Shown here: positions 27,267 to 34,795 of the stretch, piece after piece
How positions within the stretch are numbered: the first letter of the stretch is position 1
Layout: each line of letters opens with the position of its first letter
Assembly: GCF_014359905.1 (NCBI RefSeq)
Contig: NZ_JACIYP010000047.1
Span: 1 to 37,902 of the forward strand
Direction of reading: 5' to 3'
Origin: Hoeflea sp.
GTDB taxonomy: Bacteria; Pseudomonadota; Alphaproteobacteria; Rhizobiales; Rhizobiaceae
DNA length: 37,902 bases
Made by a program: the position numbers and the translations under genes
Notes under the pieces: generated by a model
The model's input: only the letters and a program-made list of their open reading frames with translations
What the model was told of the DNA's origin: nothing
Databases searched by the model: none

Positions 27267-27274
27267 TCCACGCA

Positions 27275-28309
27275 TCAGCCGAAATCCCCGTAGCTGTGGC
27301 GAAAACTCTGGTCCGCCGGGGAAAGCTGCGCGCCGCCTGCCCCATACGCCGGATGACTATTCCACGGCCTCGCCGCCTGGTCGGTCAGTAGGTTGATCTC
27401 CCGCATATAGCGCACAGAGTCGATTTCGAGCCCCTTTCGCATCCCATCCCAGTCCGGATAGAGCCCGAACGGCTCAAGCCAGATCGCCCGGCCGGCAAGA
27501 TAGCCCGAGGCGCCGGCGCGGTAGGCATGGCTCAGGATATTGCGGAACTCCGCCTTGCCGGCGCCGGCCGACAGCATCACCCAGGGTCTGCCAGCCAGCC
27601 GTCCCATTTCGTCGAACGCCGCCTGCACCGCGGCGTCTTCGCCCTCAGGCACATTCTTCGCCGCAACCGGACTTTCCAGCTTGAAGACATCGATGCCGAA
27701 TTCCGGGCCGGCAAAATCGGCCACCGATTGCAGCACGTGATCGGTGCGCTTGCCGGTCATCTCGACATAGTCGCTGGTCTGGTGCGCGTCATTGGCCAGG
27801 GGATAGACCAGCAGCTCGAACAGGAACGGGATGTCAAAGCGCGCGCAGGCCTCGCCGATCCGCTTGGTGAAATCCTTCTGTTGCTCACGGATATGCCTGG
27901 CCGCATCCGGCCGGTACCAGGCCAGCACCTTGACTGCGTCGCCGCCCATCCGCTTGATCTTGGCCACCGACCAGTCATCGATCTCGCGTGACAACCTTCC
28001 CTCCGGCGTCTCCTCGAACACCGAATCCTCCAGCGTCACGATCAGCCCCTTGGTGGGCGACAGCTTGCCGATGCCGCGCGGGATGGCGAAATGCGGATCG
28101 AGCAGCATCGCCGAGGATTGGTCCTGCAGGGTCTCGATCAGCAGGGCCTTGAAATCGGCCACCGCCTGCCAGGGCGCGTCATCTGCCCCGTGGTATCTGG
28201 CGATCGGCCCCTTGATCGGCGGCCGCTGATCCACCGCCGTCATCTTGAAAAGACCGCCCGCATCGGCCATCCGCCGCATGCCCCACAGTTTTCCCGCGCT
28301 CAGCTGCAT
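27275..28309 (-). CDS. LacD/YihT-type class I aldolase, probable sulfofructose-1-phosphate aldolase
   Basis: A 344-residue class I aldolase of the DeoC/LacD fold. The Schiff-base Lys is K210 in GIDVFKLESP; AVDQRPP (24-30), GGDAVKVLAWYRP (122-134), PFLFELLVYP and AGASGYLAGRAIW (266-277) are the matching barrel strands also seen in tagatose-bisphosphate aldolase and in YihT. Given the sulfofructose kinase directly upstream (ten-base overlap, so coupled translation), it should cleave 6-deoxy-6-sulfofructose 1-phosphate into dihydroxyacetone phosphate and sulfolactaldehyde. It is about 50 residues longer than YihT and closer in length to LacD, so it is a distinct branch; tagatose-type activity cannot be excluded from sequence alone. 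Confidence 0.83.
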   Translation of the reverse strand: MQLSAGKLWGMRRMADAGGLFKMTAVDQRPPIKGPIARYHGADDAPWQAVADFKALLIETLQDQSSAMLLDPHFAIPRGIGKLSPTKGLIVTLEDSVFEETPEGRLSREIDDWSVAKIKRMGGDAVKVLAWYRPDAARHIREQQKDFTKRIGEACARFDIPFLFELLVYPLANDAHQTSDYVEMTGKRTDHVLQSVADFAGPEFGIDVFKLESPVAAKNVPEGEDAAVQAAFDEMGRLAGRPWVMLSAGAGKAEFRNILSHAYRAGASGYLAGRAIWLEPFGLYPDWDGMRKGLEIDSVRYMREINLLTDQAARPWNSHPAYGAGGAQLSPADQSFRHSYGDFG

Positions 28310-29205
28310 GGTCGGGCCTCTTTCATGAAATGTCCGGTCTCATTGCGCGTCGGATAGCCGGCGCGGCCATCGGTTCTCGTGCACTTGATCGCCGCCACCG
28401 CATTGGCAAAACGGATCGCGTCAGCGGGCAGTGCGCCTTCGCCCAGCCGCAATGCGAAGGCACCGTGCCAGACGTCGCCCGCACCCAGCGTGTCGAGTGC
28501 CGTGATCCGATAGGCGGGCTCGAACCCGGATGCGGCGCCATGGCGCCAGCGCACGCCGTTTGCGCCATCGGTGACGCAGACAAAGCTGCCGGTCTCAGCT
28601 GCAACATCGGCGAGCGCCCGACCGAGATCCGCATGGCCGGCCCAATCGCGCAACCCTTGCGCCGAGAAGGCGACATGGCTCGCGAGATGGAGCGCTGCTT
28701 CCGCCTCGCGGATCGGCGCCTCCGCGTCGAGCACGCCGGGCAGGCCGCGAGCCCTTGCAACACGCATCAGAGCCTCGGCGCCGTCGGGCCAGCGCGTGTC
28801 GGCAAGTGCCGCGTCAAAGTCGGGGGGCAGGGCGGCCTCGAGCCAGCCCGCCTGCATCGGCAAGGCATGATCGCGGAAATTGACGATCTGGCGTTCGCCC
28901 GCTTGATCGATGAAGACGGAGGAGAAGGAGGATCGCCGGCCCTCGAAGCGGCGGACCATGCTGCAATCGACGCCTTCGGCTTCAAGCCCCGCGGCAATCA
29001 TGTCGGCGACCTGATCATCGCCCAGACGACTGGCAAGCATGGCCTGGCCTCCGAGCCTCGCAATGGCAGCCGCAGCATTGGCCGCGCCGCCGCCGCCGGT
29101 GATCCGGGCGTCGCGGGCCCGGTATTTCTCAGCCAGCCGCGGCATCTCGTCGAGGAAGAAGACGAAATCCACCACGGCGACCCCGGCAGTCACGATCCTC
29201 ACCAT
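28300..29205 (-). CDS. yihV: PfkB-family 6-deoxy-6-sulfofructose kinase
   Basis: A 301-residue ribokinase-family sugar kinase. It matches E. coli YihV, as I recall that sequence, over nearly the whole length without large gaps. The residues reported to hold the sulfonate in YihV (K27, N109, R138) fall at the same numbers here: K27 in AEKYRARD, N109 in RQIVNFRD, R138 in LADTRWPDG. The ATP and catalytic-base motif is DTLGAGDVWHGAFAL, with the catalytic Asp in GAGD, and the C-terminus reads KCTRTDGRAGYP. It phosphorylates sulfofructose at C1. An operator palindrome lies 66 bases upstream within a promoter-like stretch, and the aldolase overlaps its end. This is the strongest marker for sulfoquinovose use in the window. 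Confidence 0.9.
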   Translation of the reverse strand: MVRIVTAGVAVVDFVFFLDEMPRLAEKYRARDARITGGGGAANAAAAIARLGGQAMLASRLGDDQVADMIAAGLEAEGVDCSMVRRFEGRRSSFSSVFIDQAGERQIVNFRDHALPMQAGWLEAALPPDFDAALADTRWPDGAEALMRVARARGLPGVLDAEAPIREAEAALHLASHVAFSAQGLRDWAGHADLGRALADVAAETGSFVCVTDGANGVRWRHGAASGFEPAYRITALDTLGAGDVWHGAFALRLGEGALPADAIRFANAVAAIKCTRTDGRAGYPTRNETGHFMKEARPCS

Positions 29206-29270
29206 TGCAGAACGTCATCCCAGGCAGGTTTCCGGCCGGCGGAACGGATCCCGCCATCCGAACTGTATCA

Positions 29271-29286
29271 AGTCTTATATAAGACA
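29271..29286. promoter_or_regulatory. Operator site 2, before the sulfofructose kinase
   Basis: AGTCTTATATAAGACA, with a perfect 14-base palindrome GTCTTATATAAGAC at 29272-29285. On the minus strand a CCGACA box stands 18 bases before the TTATAT inside the site, so a bound repressor would cover the ten-box. Confidence 0.82.
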
Positions 29287-29350
29287 CAAGACTGAAATGG
29301 TGTCGGCCTTAAGCCCCTCGGCCCTCATCTGCGACAATTGATCAAGTGCG

Positions 29351-29374
29351 ATATGAATCACATATGGTTCATAT
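29351..29374. promoter_or_regulatory. Inverted repeat before the ParD-like gene
   Basis: ATATGAA at 29351-29357 and TTCATAT at 29368-29374 form an inverted repeat around a CACATATGG centre, 25 bases before the ParD-like start. This is a plausible autoregulatory site for an antitoxin-like DNA-binding protein. Confidence 0.5.
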
Positions 29375-29398
29375 GCATTTCAGCCACTGGAGACACCC

Positions 29399-29605
29399 AT
29401 GGGCATCGTGAAAATCGACGATGACCTGCACGAACAAGCCCGGCGGGCGAGCACCGTGATGTGCCGGTCCATCAATGCGCAGGCCGAGTACGGGATGAAG
29501 GTCGGCATGCTGGCCGAGGCCAATCCGACGTTCAGATTCAACGACATCGTCAAGCTGCAGTTCGCCGCGGCGCGGGTAAGCCCCGCCGACCTGGCGGCGG
29601 CCTGA
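29399..29605 (+). CDS. ParD-like antitoxin-family protein
   Basis: A 68-residue protein starting MGIVKIDDDLHEQARRASTVMCRSINAQAEYG, a ribbon-helix-helix type sequence of the ParD_like family. GGAG lies before the ATG. It ends one base before the start of the decayed methionine aminopeptidase gene. In many proteobacteria a ParD-like gene of this kind stands directly before a type I methionine aminopeptidase, so the pair is a known neighbourhood and not a classical ParDE module; no ParE toxin is seen. Whether it still has a function without an intact partner is unclear. Confidence 0.75.
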   Translation: MGIVKIDDDLHEQARRASTVMCRSINAQAEYGMKVGMLAEANPTFRFNDIVKLQFAAARVSPADLAAA

Positions 29606-29606
29606 C

Positions 29607-30433
29607 ATGGTCAAGTCCGCGGACGAACTGGCGCTCATGCGGGTCTCGGGCTCGCTGCTCGCATCCGTCGTCGAGATGCTGGACACACTGGATCTTGCCG
29701 GCATGTCGCCTTGCAGGTCAATGATCTGGTCGAGCGCTTTATCACCATCGACCTGGCCGCCCGCCCGGCCAGCAAGGGGCAGTATGGCTTCGAATAGGGT
29801 CTGAACTGCTCGATCAATGATGTCGTCTGCCACGGAAAGCCCGACCCGCAGGAGATCATCCGCGACGGCGACATCATCAACCTCGACATCACGCTGGAGA
29901 AGAACGGCTTCATTGCGGATTCGAGCAAGACCTATCTGGCCGCCAGGGCCTCGCCCGCCGCCGAGCGGCTGGTGCGGGACGCCCGGGAGGCAATGTGGAA
30001 GGGCATCAGGCAGGTGCGACCCGGCGCCTATCTCGGCGACATCGGCTTCGCCATCGAACGCCATGCCAGACGCAACGGCTACTCGGTGGTGCGGGAATAT
30101 TGCGGCCATGGCATCGGCCGCGCCATGCACGAGGAGCCGCAGGTCCCCAGTTTCGGACGTCCAGGAACGGGCTTGAAGCTGCGCCAAGGCATGGTCTTCA
30201 CCATCGAGCCGATGGTCAACCAGGGCACGCGCAGGGTCTCGACCAGGGATGACGGCTGGACGGTCGTCACCAACGACGGCAAGCTCTCCGCCCAGTTCGA
30301 GCATACGGTGGCTGTCACGAAAAAGGGTGTCGATGTCCTGACCCTAAGCCACGACGAGACGGTGATGGTGGAGCGCAGAGTCCAGTCATCGGTCGGCACC
30401 GATATGGGCAAAGTCCCGCCAAGACCGGCCTGA
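29607..30433 (+). pseudogene. map: Type I methionine aminopeptidase, broken by frameshift and stop
   Basis: The reading frame starts MVKSADELALMRVSGSLLASVVEMLDTLDLAGMS and then shifts near 29707-29711 into LQVNDLVERFITIDLAARPASKGQYGFE, which meets a TAG at 29795-29797 where homologues have a codon for Tyr or similar. The same frame then continues without interruption to 30433. All five metal ligands remain: the two Asp in NLDITLEKNGFIADSS, the His in YCGHGIGRAM, the Glu in FTIEPM and the Glu in SAQFEHT. Two separate lesions make a real pseudogene more likely than one sequencing error. The retained ligands suggest recent decay. A complete map gene is presumably present elsewhere. Confidence 0.85.
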
Positions 30434-30440
30434 TGACAGA

Positions 30441-30474
30441 GCCGCCCGGAACGAGCCCGGACGGCCTGGTTTTC
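30441..30474 (+). terminator. Possible terminator behind the map pseudogene
   Basis: GCCGCCCGG pairs with CCGGACGGC with one mismatch and is followed shortly by TTTT. It lies between the convergent map remnant and dctP. Confidence 0.4.
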
Positions 30475-30493
30475 AGCATTCCGGCTGGAGCTT

Positions 30494-31573
30494 CTACTGC
30501 ATGTCCTTCATGGCGCCGCCGTCGATCATGTCCGAGGCCTTGGCGGCTTCCGCAACCAGCAGATCGTAGAAGGTGGCTCCGCCCTCGACATTGGCCTGGA
30601 ACCAGTCGAACACCGGCGCTGCGGCTTCCTTGAACTGGGCCTTCTCCTCCATGGTCGGCACATAGACCGAGCCGCCGCCCTCGGTGAAGGCCTTGTAGGC
30701 CTCGATAGACTTGCGCTTGGGCGATGCGAAGGTCGCCTGCTGGAGCGCAGCAAACCCGTCGACGACGACCCGGCGCTGGCCTTCATCCAGGCCCATGAAG
30801 CGGTCATTGTTCATGTACCACAGTGCGCCCATGTAGGAATGACCGTCGAGCGTGAGATATTTCAGCCCCGCATCGGGGAACTTCATGCCCATGATGTCGG
30901 TGATGCCATTCTGCGTGCCCTCGACGACGCCGGTCTGGAACGAGGTGAACAGTTCCGGCCACGGAATCGGCGTCGGCGAGGCGCCCATCGCGCGCACCAG
31001 TTCCTGCGGCAGGTCGGCCACCACGGTGCGGATCTTCAGCCCCTCGAGATCGGCCGGCGAACGCACTTCGCGCTTGATGTTGGCGAAGTTGCGCCAGCCG
31101 CCGGTATTGCCGATGGTCATCAGGCGAATCATGCCGCCCGAATCGGCCAGCATCTGTTCACGCATGGCGCGCACGAAGGTCCCCTCGGTCAGCACCGCCT
31201 CGGCGATCCGGTCGTCGCGCAAGAGATAGGGCAGATCCAGAACCTGCACATAGGGGAAAATCCCCGAGGCGCCGCCCGAGGTGGAGATGTAGATGTCGAT
31301 CGAGCCGTCGGCGATGCCCTGCAGGCATTCGGCGCCGGTCGAGCAGAGCTGGGTGCCGATGAAGAGTTCCACCGCAATGGCGCCGTTCGATGCCTTTTCA
31401 ACATAGTCCTTGAACACAACAAGACCGTCGTAATCCTCATCGTTCTCGTTCGAATTCGCGGTGGCGCGCAGCGTGATGTCGGCCGCCTGCGCCGTAGTGA
31501 TGGCGCCACCAGCCAGAACCGCAAGACCGAGGGCAGCCGCGCTCAGTGTCTTCATTGCCTGTTTCAAGATCAT
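30494..31573 (-). CDS. dctP: TRAP solute-binding protein of the sulfosugar island
   Basis: A 359-residue periplasmic binding protein of the DctP family with a signal peptide (about 1-28, MILKQAMKTLSAAALGLAV to AQA). The ligand-binding Arg region is GLKIRTVVADLPQELVRAMGASP, followed by PIPWPELFTSFQTGVVEGTQNG. GGAGGT precedes the ATG at 31573. The operator palindrome GTCTTATATAAGAC lies 36 bases upstream of the start, so this gene has its own regulated promoter, separate from dctQM. TRAP systems import several C2 and C3 sulfonates, and the expected ligand here is sulfoquinovose, a sulfoquinovosyl glycoside or sulfolactate; the sequence does not decide between them. Confidence 0.9.
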   Translation of the reverse strand: MILKQAMKTLSAAALGLAVLAGGAITTAQAADITLRATANSNENDEDYDGLVVFKDYVEKASNGAIAVELFIGTQLCSTGAECLQGIADGSIDIYISTSGGASGIFPYVQVLDLPYLLRDDRIAEAVLTEGTFVRAMREQMLADSGGMIRLMTIGNTGGWRNFANIKREVRSPADLEGLKIRTVVADLPQELVRAMGASPTPIPWPELFTSFQTGVVEGTQNGITDIMGMKFPDAGLKYLTLDGHSYMGALWYMNNDRFMGLDEGQRRVVVDGFAALQQATFASPKRKSIEAYKAFTEGGGSVYVPTMEEKAQFKEAAAPVFDWFQANVEGGATFYDLLVAEAAKASDMIDGGAMKDMQ

Positions 31574-31608
31574 CGTTGAACCTCCCGTTTGATGACTGCT
31601 TCCCGGTA

Positions 31609-31622
31609 GTCTTATATAAGAC
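31609..31622. promoter_or_regulatory. Operator site 3, before dctP
   Basis: A perfect 14-base palindrome, GTCTTATATAAGAC, 36 bases before the dctP start and identical to sites 2 and 4. Confidence 0.82.
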
Positions 31623-31691
31623 ATACGATTGATGAGCGTCTGGCGCTTGTCAAGCTTTGACGCCCTTCCCGCCCCCTGACAGGCGGCGCCC

Positions 31692-32981
31692 TCATTTCGC
31701 GAACCCGAACAGTTGCGGCATGAACAGCGAGATCTGCGGCACATAGGTGATCAGGAAGATCACCAGGATCTCGACCGCCAGGAAGGGCAGGATTGCCCTG
31801 GCGATGGTCTCGACCTTTTCCCCCGAGACGCTGGACGTGACAAACAGCACCAGCCCCATCGGCGGGGTCGCCAGCCCGACGGTCAGGTTGACGCTCATGA
31901 TGATGGCGAAATGCACAGGATGGACGCCGAGCTCGGTGAAGATCGGCGCCAGGATCGGCGCCAGGATGATGATCGCCGGCCCCGCATCGAGAAACATGCC
32001 GACGACGAACAGCAGCAGATTGATCAGGAACAGCAGGATCAGAGGCTCGTCGGTCAGGCCCAGGATGAACGCAGCCATGATCTCGGGCGTGTGGCTCAGG
32101 CTGACCACGGTCTTGAATGCCATCGCCGCTCCGACGAGCAACAGCACCACCGACGTGGTCATGGCCGCCTTGGTCAGCACCTTCGGAAGATCCGACCACC
32201 CCATGGTCTTGAGAATGAACAGCGCCACGATGAAGGCATAGACCGCCGCCACGGCGGAGGCTTCCGTCGGGGTGAAGATGCCGCCCAGGATACCGCCGAG
32301 AATGATCACCGGGGTCATCAGCGGGAAGAACGCCTTGAGGCTTGCCTGCCCCTTTTCCGGCCAGGTCGATCGGCGGGAGGCGGGCGGAAAATCATTGCGC
32401 CTGGCGAGGAACGCCACCACCAGCATCAGGCCCACGCCAACCAGGACACCCGGCACGATCCCCGCCAGGAAAAGCGCGGCCACCGATTCCCCCATCACAT
32501 AGGCATAGATAATCATGATCCCCGACGGCGGGATGATCGGCCCGATGACCGAGGAGGCGGCGGTGACAGCGGCCGCGAATTTGCGCGTATAGCCGTTCTT
32601 CTCCATCGCCGGAATCAGCATCGAGCCCAGCGCCGACACATCCGCGACCGCCGAGCCCGAGAGGCCCGCAAACAGCATCGAGGACAGGATGTTGACATGG
32701 GCGAGGCCGCCCTTGAGGTGGCCGATCAGCGCCTGGCTGAACTCGACGATCCGCAGGGTGATGCCGCCGCGGTTCATCAGTTCCCCGGCCAGCATGAAGA
32801 ACGGGATCGCCATTAGCGGGAACGAATCCATGCCCGTGTAGACATTGCGATAGAGCAGCGCGATGTCGCGTTCCTGGCCGTTGAGCCACAGCAGGAAGCC
32901 CGGCGCGGCAAGCATCCCGAAAAACACCGGCAGACCGATCATCAGGAAGGTCAGGAACAGCGGCAGGAAGAAAAACAGCAT
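31692..32981 (-). CDS. dctM: TRAP large permease of the sulfosugar island
   Basis: A 429-residue DctM permease with about twelve hydrophobic segments. Family motifs are present, including PLMAIPFFMLAGELMNRGG, SGSAVADVSALGSMLIPAM, IGPIIPPSGIMIIYAYV, GGIFTPTEASAVA and GLATPPMGLVLFV. The ATG at 32981 is four bases after the dctQ stop. Together with DctQ and the separately transcribed DctP it forms a sodium-driven importer controlled by operator sites 3 and 4. Confidence 0.92.
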   Translation of the reverse strand: MLFFFLPLFLTFLMIGLPVFFGMLAAPGFLLWLNGQERDIALLYRNVYTGMDSFPLMAIPFFMLAGELMNRGGITLRIVEFSQALIGHLKGGLAHVNILSSMLFAGLSGSAVADVSALGSMLIPAMEKNGYTRKFAAAVTAASSVIGPIIPPSGIMIIYAYVMGESVAALFLAGIVPGVLVGVGLMLVVAFLARRNDFPPASRRSTWPEKGQASLKAFFPLMTPVIILGGILGGIFTPTEASAVAAVYAFIVALFILKTMGWSDLPKVLTKAAMTTSVVLLLVGAAMAFKTVVSLSHTPEIMAAFILGLTDEPLILLFLINLLLFVVGMFLDAGPAIIILAPILAPIFTELGVHPVHFAIIMSVNLTVGLATPPMGLVLFVTSSVSGEKVETIARAILPFLAVEILVIFLITYVPQISLFMPQLFGFAK

Positions 32982-32985
32982 CGCC

Positions 32986-33573
32986 CTACTCCACCGCCAC
33001 CAGCACGCGATCATGATCCTCGGGCAGGTCCGCCTCCGGATCGATGATATGGGCGATGGCCTTGAGGCAGAGCTCGACATTGACAAAGCTCATCAGCAGC
33101 AACCCGACCGGCAGCGACATGTACATCCAGGCCAGCTTGACGCGCACGAGCCCCAGGCCGAGAAAATCGAGCGGGAGTTTCAGCGAACTGGAATTGAACA
33201 GCCAGCCCGAACTGACATGGTTGAGGCCAAGCCGGAAGCCATAGACCAGTACCACCAGGGAAACGAACAGCAGCAAAAGGCCCAGAAGCGACCCGAGCCT
33301 CGGCGGCAACAGGTCCTTGAGCATGTCGATCGCCACGAACCCGCCCCAGCGATAGGCCGACGGCGCGATCAGCCCGGTCATCCACAGCATCAGGAAGCGG
33401 GAGGCTTCGTCCGGCCAGGCCAGCGCATTGTTGAAGACATAGCGGAAGATCACCTGCAGCATGATGATCACCACCATCAGCCCCATGGCCATCCAGGCGG
33501 CATTTCGCCCGATGCGCAGAAGCAAGGTGTTGAGCAGCGCGAGTGGCTTCAGCACCGTCAGAATCGCGGTCAT
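32986..33573 (-). CDS. dctQ: TRAP small membrane subunit of the sulfosugar island
   Basis: A 195-residue DctQ protein with four predicted membrane helices (about 20-45, 60-80, 95-120 and 145-170) and the family stretch QVIFRYVFNNALAWPDEASRFLMLW. GGAGGA stands nine bases before the ATG at 33573. The operator palindrome lies about 45 bases upstream. The C-terminal tail is acidic (DPEADLPEDHD) and longer than usual. Confidence 0.88.
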   Translation of the reverse strand: MTAILTVLKPLALLNTLLLRIGRNAAWMAMGLMVVIIMLQVIFRYVFNNALAWPDEASRFLMLWMTGLIAPSAYRWGGFVAIDMLKDLLPPRLGSLLGLLLLFVSLVVLVYGFRLGLNHVSSGWLFNSSSLKLPLDFLGLGLVRVKLAWMYMSLPVGLLLMSFVNVELCLKAIAHIIDPEADLPEDHDRVLVAVE

Positions 33574-33617
33574 GGTCTTGGTCCTCCCCAGAGCCAACAG
33601 CCAAAACACCCCATCAA

Positions 33618-33631
33618 GTCTTATATAAGAC
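33618..33631. promoter_or_regulatory. Operator site 4, before dctQM
   Basis: A perfect palindrome, GTCTTATATAAGAC, 44 bases before the dctQ start, between dctQ and the mutarotase stop. Confidence 0.82.
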
Positions 33632-33707
33632 CTGTGCCATGGGCTTCCATTTTGGGGCATCTGTCAATGCCGGTCGTGCCGATACAGAGCGGCACATCCC
33701 GCTTTGG

Positions 33708-34718
33708 TCAGCTGCGGATGAACACATGCTCTGTGTGCTGGACCCGCTTTTCGCCCGGCCGGAGCACAGCGCCGGCAAAGCCCGCGTGATTGGGACTGTC
33801 CGGCCAGCTCTGGGTTTCGAGGCAGAACCCGGCACAGGGGCCATAGGGCTTGCCGCCCAGGCCCGGAACCGACGGCTTGATCTTGAAGCCGGAATAGAAC
33901 TGCAGGCCCGCCTCGGTGGATCTGAGCTCCATGGCGATGCCCGAGCGCATCGACCGCGCCAGCGCGATGGTGCGCACCGGCTCCCGCCCGTCGGAAATGC
34001 AGAAATTGTGGTCGTAGGGCACCTGCTGCCCGTCAGGCCCGTCGCGGCGGATCGGCCGCAATTCGCGGAAATCGAAATCCGTGCCCGCGACAGCCTTGAT
34101 CTCGCCCGTGGGGATCTGGTCCGCGTCGACGGGGAGATAATGATCGGCGGCGATCATCAGCTCGTGGTCGAGGATGGTGTCGGATCCGTCGAGATTGAAA
34201 TAGCTGTGGTGGGCGATATTGGCGAGCGTCGGCCGGTCGGTGACGCTGGTATAGGTGATGGCCATGCAGCCGCCCGGGCGCAGCTCGTAGCGGGCTTCGA
34301 TTTTCATCGTGCCCGGATAGCCCGACTGCCCGTCCGGATCGACGATCGACAACACCGCGTGATCGGCGCCATGGCTGTCAATCGTCCAGATGCGCTTGGC
34401 AAGCCCGGCACTGCCTCCATGCAGATGCGTGATGCCGCGCTCGTTGCATTCCAGCTGATAGGCGACACCGTCCAATGTGAACCGGCCCCCCGCGATCCGG
34501 TTGGCATGCCGGCCAGCGGTCTGACCGAAATAGGGGGAAGCGGGATAGCCGGCAAAATCTGGAAAGCCGAGCGTCAGGGGTGCTGCATGTCCTTCCAGCC
34601 GCAGCTCCTGCAGGGCGGCGCCCCAGGTCATGATCCGTGCGGTCAGTCCGCCGCCTTCGAGAGTGACCCGATGCACCGTCTCGCCATCTGCTGTCTGGCC
34701 AAATTCCTCGATCGCCAT
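33708..34718 (-). CDS. Aldose 1-epimerase (mutarotase)
   Basis: A 336-residue mutarotase of the GalM family, which interconverts the alpha and beta anomers of an aldose. Visible features are GRHANRIAGGRFTLDG, THLHGG, the catalytic His in NIAHHSYFNLDG, the Asp in FDFREL and the catalytic Glu in FCLETQSWPDSPNH. Mutarotases of this fold accompany sulfoquinovose clusters (YihR in E. coli) because sulfoquinovosidases release one anomer while the isomerase may need the other. It is the most upstream gene of the minus-strand island; no operator palindrome precedes it, so its link to the regulon rests on position alone. GGGAG lies eight bases ahead of the ATG at 34718. Confidence 0.85.
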   Translation of the reverse strand: MAIEEFGQTADGETVHRVTLEGGGLTARIMTWGAALQELRLEGHAAPLTLGFPDFAGYPASPYFGQTAGRHANRIAGGRFTLDGVAYQLECNERGITHLHGGSAGLAKRIWTIDSHGADHAVLSIVDPDGQSGYPGTMKIEARYELRPGGCMAITYTSVTDRPTLANIAHHSYFNLDGSDTILDHELMIAADHYLPVDADQIPTGEIKAVAGTDFDFRELRPIRRDGPDGQQVPYDHNFCISDGREPVRTIALARSMRSGIAMELRSTEAGLQFYSGFKIKPSVPGLGGKPYGPCAGFCLETQSWPDSPNHAGFAGAVLRPGEKRVQHTEHVFIRS

Positions 34719-34795
34719 GGCATGTCTCCCGTGAAATGAACTCTTGTCTTGCTGGCTCAGGGGATGGCCTGAAAACCGGGGCGGCGCAAGGTGGC

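Noticed and set aside
29399-30433. Classical ParDE toxin-antitoxin module
   Set aside because: The gene after the ParD-like protein is a broken methionine aminopeptidase, a known neighbour of this family, and no ParE toxin is present.
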